Origin: DATKBT01 sp035546295
GTDB taxonomy: Bacteria; Acidobacteriota; Thermoanaerobaculia; Multivoradales; Multivoraceae
Assembly (NCBI GenBank): GCA_035546295.1
Contig: DATKBT010000149.1
Span: forward strand, 18,307 to 82,306
Direction of reading: 5' to 3'
DNA length: 64,000 nt
The notes beneath the pieces are model-generated. The model saw nothing but the letters and a program-made list of their open reading frames with translations, did not search any database and was not told the DNA's origin. This document shows positions 19,359-32,293 of the stretch, in pieces (position 1 is the stretch's first letter; every line of letters starts with the position of its first letter). Position numbers and translations under genes: made by a program.

Positions 19359-19359
<1 letters not shown>
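18688..19359 (+). CDS. actA: ActA, pentahaem cytochrome c of alternative complex III
   Basis: This 223-residue protein has one N-terminal membrane anchor (LILLACGVVAAGAALWML) and five CxxCH haem motifs: CRYCH, CMNCH, CRTCH, CLDCH and CSVCH. Five haems on a membrane-anchored cytochrome in front of actB is the ActA signature. It passes electrons from the complex to the periplasmic acceptor. Its stop shares one base with the putative actB start (TGATG). It is the first gene after the Rex-type operator. Confidence 0.93.
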
Positions 19360-22832
<3,473 letters not shown>

Positions 22833-22850
22833 CCGCAGGAAGGATGAACG

Positions 22851-24236
22851 ATGACCACCGTCAGTGACGCCGCCGGCACCCGCCCGCCGCTGGGCAAGCC
22901 CGACTTCATCGGTCCGGGCGAGACGCCGCAGTCGGTCACCGACACCATCTCCGGGGTCGTCTACGGCAAGACCCATCGCTGGTGGGTGTTCGCGCTCGCC
23001 GGCGCCTTCGGGCTGCTCTCCATCGGATTTCTCGCCCTGACCTGGCTGCTGGTCAAGGGGGTCGGGATCTGGGGGATCAACATCCCGGTGGCGTGGGGCT
23101 GGGCGATCATCAACTTCGTCTGGTGGATCGGCATCGGCCACGCCGGCACCCTGATCTCGGCGATCCTGCTGCTGCTGCGCCAGGAGTGGCGGACCTCGAT
23201 CAACCGCTTCGCCGAGGCGATGACCCTGTTCGCGGTGGCCTGCGCCGGCCTGTTCCCGATCTTCCACACCGGGCGCCCGTGGCTCTCGTACTGGATGCTG
23301 CCGTACCCCAACACGATGCAGATCTGGCCCCAGTTCCGCAGCCCGCTGATCTGGGACGTGTTCGCGGTGTCGACGTACGCCATCATCTCGCTGGTCTTCT
23401 GGTACGTCGGACTGATCCCCGACCTCGCCACGATGCGCGACAAGGCCAGGAGGCTCTCGCTCAAGCGCACCTTCGGGATCTTCGCGCTGGGCTGGCGCGG
23501 CGCCGCCGACCACTGGCACAACTACGAGAAGGCGTACCTGCTGCTCGCCGGGCTGTCGACGCCGCTGGTGCTCTCGGTTCACTCGGTGGTGTCCCTCGAC
23601 TTCGCGGTGGCGCAGGTCCCCGGCTGGCACGCGACGATCTTCCCGCCCTACTTCGTCGCCGGCGCGATCTATGCCGGGTTCGCGATGGTGCTCACCCTGA
23701 TGATCCCTCTGCGGCACCTGTTCGGGCTGCACGCCTACATCACCCAGCGCCACCTCGAGAACATGGGCAAGGTGATGCTCACCACGGGCCTGATCGTCGC
23801 CTACGGCTACGCCTGCGAGCTGTTCATGGCCTACTACTCGGGGAACGTGTTCGAGCGCTACATGATGGTGAACCGCACCACCGGCCCCTACTGGTACATG
23901 TACGGGATGCTGATGCTGTGCAACGTCGCGGTCCCCCAGTTGCTCTGGTTCAAGCGCTTCCGCACCTCGGCGTTCTGGCTGTTCCTCGTCTCGCAGTTCG
24001 TCAACGTCGGGATGTGGCTGGAGCGCTTCGTGATCGTTGTCACCAGCCTCCACCGCGACTTCCTGGTCAGCTCGTGGGGCATGTACAGCGCCACCAAGTG
24101 GGACTGGGCGGTCTTTCTCGGCACCATCGGCCTGTTCGCCAGCCTGATCTTCATCTTCATCCGCATCCTGCCGGCGCTGTCGATGACCGAGCTCAAGATG
24201 ATCTCGGCGGAAGGCAAGAGCGTGGGGGAGCACTAG
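22851..24236 (+). CDS. actC: ActC, NrfD-type quinol subunit of ACIII
   Basis: This 461-residue, roughly ten-helix protein contains WIGIGHAGTLISAILLLL, FPIFHTGRPW, SPLIWDVFAVS and SVHSVVSLDFAVAQVPGWHATIFPP. It is clearly homologous along its whole length to the minus-strand ActC at 13509. ActC holds the quinol site facing the [3Fe-4S] cluster of ActB. A GCAGGAAGG ribosome site precedes the ATG, 18 bases after the actB stop. Confidence 0.94.
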   Translation: MTTVSDAAGTRPPLGKPDFIGPGETPQSVTDTISGVVYGKTHRWWVFALAGAFGLLSIGFLALTWLLVKGVGIWGINIPVAWGWAIINFVWWIGIGHAGTLISAILLLLRQEWRTSINRFAEAMTLFAVACAGLFPIFHTGRPWLSYWMLPYPNTMQIWPQFRSPLIWDVFAVSTYAIISLVFWYVGLIPDLATMRDKARRLSLKRTFGIFALGWRGAADHWHNYEKAYLLLAGLSTPLVLSVHSVVSLDFAVAQVPGWHATIFPPYFVAGAIYAGFAMVLTLMIPLRHLFGLHAYITQRHLENMGKVMLTTGLIVAYGYACELFMAYYSGNVFERYMMVNRTTGPYWYMYGMLMLCNVAVPQLLWFKRFRTSAFWLFLVSQFVNVGMWLERFVIVVTSLHRDFLVSSWGMYSATKWDWAVFLGTIGLFASLIFIFIRILPALSMTELKMISAEGKSVGEH

Positions 24237-24788
24237 ATGAGCACGCCCCAGACCGCACCGCGCGGGCCGTACGGTGTCGTCGCCCGTTTCGCCGAGCCCA
24301 CCCAGCTCGTGCATGCCGCCGAAGCGGCCCGTGACGCCGGCTATCGGAAGATGAACTGCTACAGCCCCTATCCGATCCCGGGCGCCTGGGAGGCGATGGG
24401 GCACCGGAGCCGGGTGCCGCTGGTGGTCCTGATCGGCGGCATCGTCGGGTGCTTCGCGGGCTTCGGCTTCATCACCTGGACCCAGGTCTACGACTACCCA
24501 TGGAACATCGGCGGCCGTCCGCTGTTCAGCTGGCCGGCGTTCATCCCGCCCACCTTCGAGACCACGATCCTGTTTGCGGGACTGACCGCCGCCATCGTCG
24601 GTGCGGTCGCCCTGAACGGGCTGCCCAGGCTCCACCACCCCGTGTTCGGCATCCCTTCCTTCGAGCGCGCTTCCCAGGATCGCTACTTCCTCGTGATCGA
24701 GGCGGACGACCCGCAGTTCGAGCTCGCACGCACCGAGGAGTTCCTGCGCGGGCTCGATCCGGAGGAGGTCATCGCGGTCGAGCCGTGA
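24237..24788 (+). CDS. actD: ActD subunit of alternative complex III
   Basis: This 183-residue protein starts directly after the actC stop (TAGATG). Soluble N-terminal domain (GVVARFAEPTQLVHAAEAARDAGYRKMNCYSPYPI), two transmembrane helices and the C-terminal FERASQDRYFLVIEADDPQF segment match ActD (DUF3341). It is co-linear with the minus-strand copy at 12892. No cofactor motif is present. Confidence 0.93.
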   Translation: MSTPQTAPRGPYGVVARFAEPTQLVHAAEAARDAGYRKMNCYSPYPIPGAWEAMGHRSRVPLVVLIGGIVGCFAGFGFITWTQVYDYPWNIGGRPLFSWPAFIPPTFETTILFAGLTAAIVGAVALNGLPRLHHPVFGIPSFERASQDRYFLVIEADDPQFELARTEEFLRGLDPEEVIAVEP

Positions 24789-25600
24789 CCGACGACGAGC
24801 CGATGATGCGAACACCACTTCACGACCGCGAGCTGCCGACGGCGCCCTCCTCCGCTCTCTCCTCCTCCGCGCCGCGGGAGGGCGAGGCCCGGCCGGTGAC
24901 GCCGAGCGCTCCGAGGCCCGACGCGGCGGCAGCGAGGCGATCGTCCGTTCCGGTGGTGGCGATCGCCGCCGCGCTGCTGCTCTCCGGCTGCCGGCAGGAC
25001 ATGCACGATCAGCCCAAGTACGAGCCGCTCGAGCCGTCCGCGCTCTTTGCCGATGGCGCGTCGGCGCGCACGCCTCCGCCCTACACGGTGGCGAGGGATG
25101 CGCCCGATCCCACCGACCCCGCGGTCAGCGGGCTGCTGCCCGACGGCGACTGGCTCGACGAGCTGCCGATGGCGCTCGACGCCGAGCTGCTCGCCAGGGG
25201 CCAGGAGCGCTTCGACATCTTCTGTGCTCCCTGTCACGACCGTCTCGGCGGCGGCCGCGGGATGATCGTGCTGCGCGGCTTCTACCAGCCACCGACCTAC
25301 CACCAGGATCGGCTGCGCGAGGCGCCGCTGGGCTACCTGTACGACGTGATCAGCAACGGGTACGGCTTGATGTCGGGCTACGGCTCGCAGGTGCCGCCGC
25401 GCGATCGGTGGGCGATCGCCGCGTGGATCCGGGTGCTCCAGCGATCGCAGTTCGCTCCGCAGAGCCTGCTGACCGAGCTCGACCGCGAGCGGGTGGCCGA
25501 GGCCTGGATCGATCCGGCGGCGCTTCCCGACGCGCGCGGCGGCGATCACGGTGAGACCGACGGTGATCACGGAGAAGGCGGCGAGGCAGAGGCACACTGA
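24785..25600 (+). CDS. actE: ActE, monohaem cytochrome c lipoprotein of ACIII
   Basis: The GTG overlapping the actD stop (GTGA) gives 271 residues; ATG at 24803 is possible. A hydrophobic stretch ends in the lipobox LLSGC, so the mature protein is membrane-tethered in the periplasm. One haem motif, CAPCH, lies in FDIFCAPCHDRLGGGRGMIVLRGF, with LMSGYGSQVPPRDRWAIAAWIRVLQ in the position of the distal Met of ActE cytochromes. The His/Gly/Asp-rich tail runs up to actF. ActE is an exit cytochrome of ACIII. Confidence 0.92.
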   Translation: MTDDEPMMRTPLHDRELPTAPSSALSSSAPREGEARPVTPSAPRPDAAAARRSSVPVVAIAAALLLSGCRQDMHDQPKYEPLEPSALFADGASARTPPPYTVARDAPDPTDPAVSGLLPDGDWLDELPMALDAELLARGQERFDIFCAPCHDRLGGGRGMIVLRGFYQPPTYHQDRLREAPLGYLYDVISNGYGLMSGYGSQVPPRDRWAIAAWIRVLQRSQFAPQSLLTELDRERVAEAWIDPAALPDARGGDHGETDGDHGEGGEAEAH

Positions 25601-25601
25601 G

Positions 25602-26786
25602 ATGACCGAGCACTCCCCTTCGGCTGCGGACTACCAGCCGCCCGCCAGCCTCGCGCGCGTCCAGACCGGTGCGCTGGTGACGGCCGTCGTCGGCGTCGCC
25701 GCGTGCATCGTCGGACTCCTGCTCGACCCCGAGCAGTTCTATCGCTCCTACCTGATCGGCTACGTCTACTGGCTGGCGATCGGCATCGCGTGCCTGGGTT
25801 GGACGATGGTCTACCACCTGACCGCCGGCGGCTGGGCGCTGGTCCAGCGCAAGACGCTCGAAGCGGGCGCCCGCACGCTGCCGGTCCTTGCCCTGCTCTT
25901 CGTCCCCTTCGCCTTCGGCATGGATTCGGTGTGGGTGTGGGCCGGGCCCGAGGCCGTCCACGACGAGCTGATCCAGGCCAAGCGGGGCTTTCTCAACGTG
26001 CCGTTCTTCTGGGTGCGCATGGCCATCTACTTCGGGATCTGGTGCTTCCTGGCGTTCTTCCTGAGCTGGCAGTCGAAGCGTCAGGACGAGACCGGGGACC
26101 CGTCCGCGACGGTTCGCATGCGCACGATCAGCGGGCCCGGTGTGGCGATCTTCGTGATGGTCGCCTCGTTCTTCTCGTGGGACACGCTGATGTCGCTCAA
26201 CCCGCACTGGTTCTCGAGCCTCTACGGGTTCTACTTCGTCACCTCGACCGCGCTCACCGGCATGCTGTTCATGGCGGTCATGGGCTGGTACCTGGCGCAG
26301 CGCGATCCCCTGTCGAGGGTGTTCAAGCCCAAGCACTTCCACGACTACGGCAAGCTGATGATGGCGCTGGTGATGTTCTGGGCCTACATGGCGCTCTCGC
26401 AGTTCCTGATCACCTGGTCGGGAAACGTCCCCGAGTTCACGCAGTGGTATTTCGCCCGCAACACCGGCGGCTGGAAGCCCTACACGATCTTCCTCGTGGT
26501 CTTCCACTTCTTCGTTCCCTTCCTGATGCTGCTCTCGGCCTCCCTCAAGCGACGTCCCGAGCGGCTGGTGCGCGTGGCCGTCTACCTGCTCGTGATGCGC
26601 TGGATCGACCTCTACTGGCAGGCGGCGCCGACCTTCCACGAGCACATCACCATCCACTGGCTCGACTTCGCCACGCTGATCGCGGTCGGGGGCGTGTGGG
26701 TGTTCGTGTTCGTTTGGCAGCTCCGGCAGCGGTCCCTGATCCCGATCAACGATCCCTATCTCCCGGAGGTTCTCGGTCATGGCTGA
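25602..26786 (+). CDS. actF: ActF membrane subunit of alternative complex III
   Basis: This 394-residue protein has about ten transmembrane helices. ASFFSWDTLMSLNPHWFSSLYGFYF, FHDYGKLMMALVMFWAYMALSQFLI and MRWIDLYWQAAPTF align with the minus-strand ActF at 11687. The ATG follows the actE stop by one base. It overlaps the next small gene by eight bases. It forms the membrane part with ActC. Confidence 0.93.
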   Translation: MTEHSPSAADYQPPASLARVQTGALVTAVVGVAACIVGLLLDPEQFYRSYLIGYVYWLAIGIACLGWTMVYHLTAGGWALVQRKTLEAGARTLPVLALLFVPFAFGMDSVWVWAGPEAVHDELIQAKRGFLNVPFFWVRMAIYFGIWCFLAFFLSWQSKRQDETGDPSATVRMRTISGPGVAIFVMVASFFSWDTLMSLNPHWFSSLYGFYFVTSTALTGMLFMAVMGWYLAQRDPLSRVFKPKHFHDYGKLMMALVMFWAYMALSQFLITWSGNVPEFTQWYFARNTGGWKPYTIFLVVFHFFVPFLMLLSASLKRRPERLVRVAVYLLVMRWIDLYWQAAPTFHEHITIHWLDFATLIAVGGVWVFVFVWQLRQRSLIPINDPYLPEVLGHG

Positions 26787-27222
26787 GCACCACGCCAGGC
26801 ACACCGACGAGCACGCCGAGGCGCACGGTCACCACGGCGGCGGCGATCCGGATCCCGAGATTCCGGTCTCGACGGTGGCCAAGATCCTCGTCGCGCTGGC
26901 GGTCCTCGGACTGGTGGCCGCCGCCGTGGTCTGGCCGCTCGTGCACGGCTTCCTGCGCTCCAACCTGCGGCGTCAGCCGGAGGCGCGGATCGACCTCTCG
27001 CGTCCGACCGGTCCGCTGCTGCAGGCCCAGCCGGAGATCGACCTGAGCGCCTTCCGCACGCGCGAGAACGTCGTCCTCGGCTCCTACGGATGGGTCGACG
27101 AATCCTCCGGGATCGCGCGCATTCCGGTCGGCCGCGCCGCGGAGCTGATCCTCGAGCAGGGGCTCGAGCTGAGCTCGCCGCCGCGGGCGGCGCCGCCGAC
27201 GCCTTCGGAGGAGCCGCAATGA
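26779..27222 (+). CDS. Small single-span periplasmic protein of the ACIII operon
   Basis: This 147-residue protein has a His-rich start (HHARHTDEHAEAHGHHGGG), one membrane helix (ILVALAVLGLVAAAVVWPLVHGF) and a periplasmic part with AFRTRENVVLGSYGWVDESSGIARIPVGRAAELIL. That last stretch is typical of small proteins found between ACIII and sco/cox genes. It overlaps actF by eight bases and sco by four. The His-rich tail could bind metal. Function is not established; an assembly role for copper or the supercomplex is inferred from position. Confidence 0.75.
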   Translation: MAEHHARHTDEHAEAHGHHGGGDPDPEIPVSTVAKILVALAVLGLVAAAVVWPLVHGFLRSNLRRQPEARIDLSRPTGPLLQAQPEIDLSAFRTRENVVLGSYGWVDESSGIARIPVGRAAELILEQGLELSSPPRAAPPTPSEEPQ

Positions 27223-28214
27223 TCATGCGCTTCGTGCGGACCGCGCCCCGCCGCTGGCTCGCGACCTGGGCTCTCACGGCTGGAGCGGCGGTGTCGCTGG
27301 GGTCGCTCGGAGGGACCCCGCTGGTCGCTCAGACCCAGACGCTGGTGGCACCCTCGGCGAGCTCGTTGGCGCAGGGCACTCCGGTCGACCTTCCCGAGGA
27401 GCTGCGCAGCGCGGGATTCGACCAGCGGCTCGGTGAGCGGCTCGACCTCGACGTCGAGCTGGTCGATCACGAAGGCAGGGCGGTGCGCCTCGGCGACCTC
27501 TTCCGGGACGACAGACCGGTGCTGTTCGCGCCCGTCTACTACGGCTGCCCGATGCTGTGCAGCCTGGTGCTCGACGGCGTCATGCGCAACCTCAAGCCGC
27601 TGACGCTCCTGCCGGGCGAGGATTTCCAGGTCGTCGCTCTCAGCTTCGATCCCACCGAGACGCCCGAGGACGCTGCCGGCATGCGCGAGTCGATGCTCGA
27701 TCGTTACCGGCGCGAGGAGGGGAACGCGGGCTTTCACTTCCTGACCGGCGAGCCGGAGCGGGTGGCGAAGGTGATGGAGGAGCTCGGCGTCCGCTACCAG
27801 CTCGATCCCGCGACCGGCGAGTACACCCATGCGGGGGGCATCGTGCTGCTGACGCCCGGCGGCGAGATCTCGCGCTACTTCTTCGGCGTCGACTATCCGT
27901 CGCGAGACCTGCGCCTGGGCCTGGTCGAGGCCTCGGAGGGAAAGATCGGATCGCTGATCGACCAGGTGCTGCTGTACTGCTATCGATACGACCCGGAGAT
28001 CGGCAAGTACAGCGCGGTGACACTCAACATCATCCGCCTCGGCGCCGTGCTCACCGTGGTGCTGCTCGCCCTCTTCATCGGGCTCTCGCTGTTGCGCGAA
28101 CGGCGGAGAGGGCGCGAGGCGCGCGCCCTCTCCGAGCGCCAGCTCGGCGACCGGGATTCCGCCGAGCGCCAGCTCGGCGACCGGCGCCTTCGTGATTCGG
28201 GGACCGTGACGTGA
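27219..28214 (+). CDS. sco: SCO1/SenC-family copper chaperone with C-terminal membrane helix
   Basis: This 331-residue protein has an N-terminal signal, then a thioredoxin-like SCO domain. The copper ligands are visible as YYGCPMLCSLV (CxxxC) and the His of the THAGGIVLLTP region. A second hydrophobic helix near the C-terminus (VLTVVLLALFIGLSLL) anchors the far end, which is more than typical SCO. The tail repeats ERQLGDR twice, encoded by a 23-nt repeat. SCO delivers copper to CuA of CoxB, and coxB follows with a four-base overlap. Confidence 0.9.
   Translation: MIMRFVRTAPRRWLATWALTAGAAVSLGSLGGTPLVAQTQTLVAPSASSLAQGTPVDLPEELRSAGFDQRLGERLDLDVELVDHEGRAVRLGDLFRDDRPVLFAPVYYGCPMLCSLVLDGVMRNLKPLTLLPGEDFQVVALSFDPTETPEDAAGMRESMLDRYRREEGNAGFHFLTGEPERVAKVMEELGVRYQLDPATGEYTHAGGIVLLTPGGEISRYFFGVDYPSRDLRLGLVEASEGKIGSLIDQVLLYCYRYDPEIGKYSAVTLNIIRLGAVLTVVLLALFIGLSLLRERRRGREARALSERQLGDRDSAERQLGDRRLRDSGTVT
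28132..28184 (+). repeat. 23-nt repeat encoding ERQLGDR in the SCO tail
   Basis: CCGAGCGCCAGCTCGGCGAC begins both copies (28132-28154 and 28162-28184), spaced by 30 bases so the reading frame is kept. Each copy contains a small inverted repeat CCGAGC...GCTCGG. A related GAGCGYCAGCTCACC sequence recurs in the cupredoxin gene near 49328. Confidence 0.7.
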
Positions 28215-29317
28215 TCGACAACATCAAGAACGCGATGCCCCAGCTCTTCGAGTACCTGCCACTCCACCCCGAGCAGGCCTCGAGCGTGTCTCTGCCGGTG
28301 GACATCCTGTACTTCGTGTGGATGGCGCTGTCGCTCTTCTTCTCACTGCTGATCGCGGCCGCCGCGATCTTCATGATGGTCCACTACCGCCGGCGGGCGC
28401 CGGGTCAGGTGGGGGCGCCGGAGACTCACGCTCCGGTCGTCGAGGCGCTGTCGATCACCATCCCCTTCGCGATCGCGATGGCGATGTTCGTCTGGGGCGC
28501 AAAGCTCTACGTCGACCTCAGGCGCCCGCCCGAGAACGCGGTCGAGTACTTCGCTTTCGGCAAGCAGTGGATGTGGAAGTTCCAGCACCCCAACGGCCTG
28601 CGGCAGATCAATCACCTGACGGTGCCGCGCGACACGCCGATCCGGATCACGATGACCTCCGAGGACGTCATCCACTCGTTCTTCGTGCCCGCCTTTCGGG
28701 TCAAGCAGGACGTGGTGCCCGGCCGCTACACGACGGTCTGGTTCACGGCGACCGAGACCGGCGAGTACCACCTGTTCTGCGCCGAGTACTGCGGCACCGA
28801 GCACTCCCTGATGAAGGGCACGGTGACCGTGCTGGAGCGTGAGGAGTACGAGGCGTGGCTGCGTCGCGAGAGCGACCCTGCGACCGCGACCCCGGCGTCG
28901 ACCGGCGAGGAGCTGTTCACCTCGCTCGCCTGCGTGACCTGTCACGAGGAGTCGGACACCACGCGAGGCCCGGCGCTTCATGGCCTGTTCGGCAGCGAGA
29001 TCCGGCTCGCCTCCGGCGCGACGATCGAGGCCGACGAGAGCTACCTGCGGCAGTCGATCCTCGAGCCGATGGCCGACATCCGCGCCGGCTACCAGCCGCT
29101 GATGCCCACCTTCGCGGGTCAGGTCAGCGAGCAGCAGCTCGCCGACCTGGTCCGCTACCTGAAGACACTGGGCGCGCAGCGCGCGAGCGTCGAGCACCCG
29201 AGGCCCGAGAACGCCACCCCGCAACACGGCTCCCCGGACCGAGTGGAAGAGACGAGATCAGAACCGACCCGAGGGCGACAGGCACCCGCTCCGGCCGCCG
29301 GCGCGAGCGGAGGTTGA
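28211..29317 (+). CDS. coxB: Cytochrome c oxidase subunit II with fused cytochrome c (caa3 type)
   Basis: This 368-residue subunit starts at a GTG overlapping the sco stop. Two N-terminal helices, the aromatic WMWKF segment, the His of VIHSFFVPAF and the CuA loop CAEYCGTEHSLM (Glu present) form a normal CuA domain. A haem c domain follows (ACVTCHEESDTTRGPALHGLFG, then YQPLMPTFAGQ supplying the axial Met). The C-terminus is low complexity. Electrons from ACIII can therefore enter through the fused haem. This is unlike the haem-free CoxB at 6392. Confidence 0.94.
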   Translation: MIDNIKNAMPQLFEYLPLHPEQASSVSLPVDILYFVWMALSLFFSLLIAAAAIFMMVHYRRRAPGQVGAPETHAPVVEALSITIPFAIAMAMFVWGAKLYVDLRRPPENAVEYFAFGKQWMWKFQHPNGLRQINHLTVPRDTPIRITMTSEDVIHSFFVPAFRVKQDVVPGRYTTVWFTATETGEYHLFCAEYCGTEHSLMKGTVTVLEREEYEAWLRRESDPATATPASTGEELFTSLACVTCHEESDTTRGPALHGLFGSEIRLASGATIEADESYLRQSILEPMADIRAGYQPLMPTFAGQVSEQQLADLVRYLKTLGAQRASVEHPRPENATPQHGSPDRVEETRSEPTRGRQAPAPAAGASGG

Positions 29318-29321
29318 GACC

Positions 29322-30990
<1,669 letters not shown>

Positions 30991-30998
<8 letters not shown>

Positions 30999-31746
30999 CG
31001 CGACGCACGCCGCCGCCCCGCCGGGACACGGCGCGCACGCCCACGGGCACGCGCCCAACCTGGCGCACCACTTCCACGACTACGAGCAGCAGCGCGAGGC
31101 CTCGTTCTTCGGGATGTGGCTGTTCGTGGCGCAGGAGATCATGTTCTTCGGTGGCCTGTTCACCGTGTACCTGGTCTACCGCATGCGCAACACGCTCGAC
31201 TTCGCGATCGCCTCGAGCGAGCTCGACGTCGCGTGGGGAGGCCTCAACACCGGGGTCCTCATCGTCAGCTCGTTCACGATGGCGATGGCGGTGCGAGCGG
31301 CGCAGCAGGGGAAGCGCAATCCGCTGGTTCTGTTCCTGATCGTGACGCTGCTGCTGGGCGCCGTCTTCGTCGGGATCAAGTACATCGAGTACTCGACCAA
31401 GTTCGAGCACCATCTGTTCCCGGGCTTCGAGAGCTTCCGCTTCGATCCCCCCCCGGGGGTGATCGAGGCCTACGGGCTCACCCCCGAGCGTCTCGAGGTG
31501 ATGAACCAGCGGGCGCGCATCTTCTTCTCGGTCTACTTCGCGATGACCGGCCTGCACGCGCTGCACATGCTGATCGGGATGGGGCTGATCGTCTGGCTGC
31601 TGTTCCCCGCGTGGAAGGGCAGGTTCAACCGCGACTACCACAACCCGATCGAGTGCTTCGGCCTCTACTGGCACTTCGTCGATCTGGTCTGGATCTTCCT
31701 CTTCCCGCTGCTCTACCTGCTCGGGCGACACGTGCACGGAGTGTGA
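30991..31746 (+). CDS. coxC: Cytochrome c oxidase subunit III
   Basis: A TTG start overlapping the coxA end by eight bases gives 251 residues beginning with a His/Ala-rich stretch. No ATG is available before the conserved domain. SFFGMWLFVAQEIMFFGGLF, FVGIKYIEYSTKFEHHLFPG, YFAMTGLHALHMLIGMGL and YWHFVDLVWIFLFPLLYL are conserved subunit III segments. It has an extra loop of about 40 residues after the FEHH segment compared with the minus-strand CoxC. Confidence 0.94.
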
Positions 31747-31749
31747 GCG

Positions 31750-32094
31750 ATGGCCGAGGTCCACATTTCACCCGTCCGTACCTACGCGACGATCCTCGGC
31801 GCGCTGCTGGTCCTCACCGGCGTCACCGTGTGGGTCGCCTTCTACGATCTCGGTCCGCTCAACGACGTCGTCGCGCTGGGGATCGCCGTGATCAAGGCGA
31901 CCCTGGTCGTCCTGTTCTTCATGCACGTCAAGTACGCCGGCCGACTGGTCAAGCTGACGGTGGTCGGCGGCTTTTTCTGGCTGCTGATCCTGTTCGGCCT
32001 TACGGTGATCGACTACGTGACGCGCGGGGACATCGTCCTCGATCCGCCGCCCGTGATCAACCCCATCGCCTTCGAGACCGAGGGGGGGGCGTAG
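31750..32094 (+). CDS. Cytochrome c oxidase subunit IV (CtaF-like)
   Basis: This 114-residue protein has three helices with IKATLVVLFFMHVKYAGRLVKL, the subunit IV signature. The ATG follows coxC closely and it ends the act-sco-cox operon. About 200 bases of non-coding sequence follow before the kinase. Confidence 0.88.
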   Translation: MAEVHISPVRTYATILGALLVLTGVTVWVAFYDLGPLNDVVALGIAVIKATLVVLFFMHVKYAGRLVKLTVVGGFFWLLILFGLTVIDYVTRGDIVLDPPPVINPIAFETEGGA

Positions 32095-32293
32095 GAGGGG
32101 GCGATCTGGGGCCGTGTCGGGCGGAGCCTCGTGACGGTGAGCAGCACCACCGCTCGACGCCGGTCGACCGATGGCGGTGCGGCAGGCAGAACGGCGTTAG
32201 GCTCGATGAACGTCCCCCGAGGCGGCCTTCGCCGTCCTCGACCGCCCCTCCGGCCCGACGAGACGCCGCCGGGCCGAGGAGAGCGGCCGAGAA

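Noticed and set aside
28132..28184. Possible CRISPR-like repeat
   Set aside because: Only two in-frame copies inside a coding tail, with a 7-base spacer and no cas genes.
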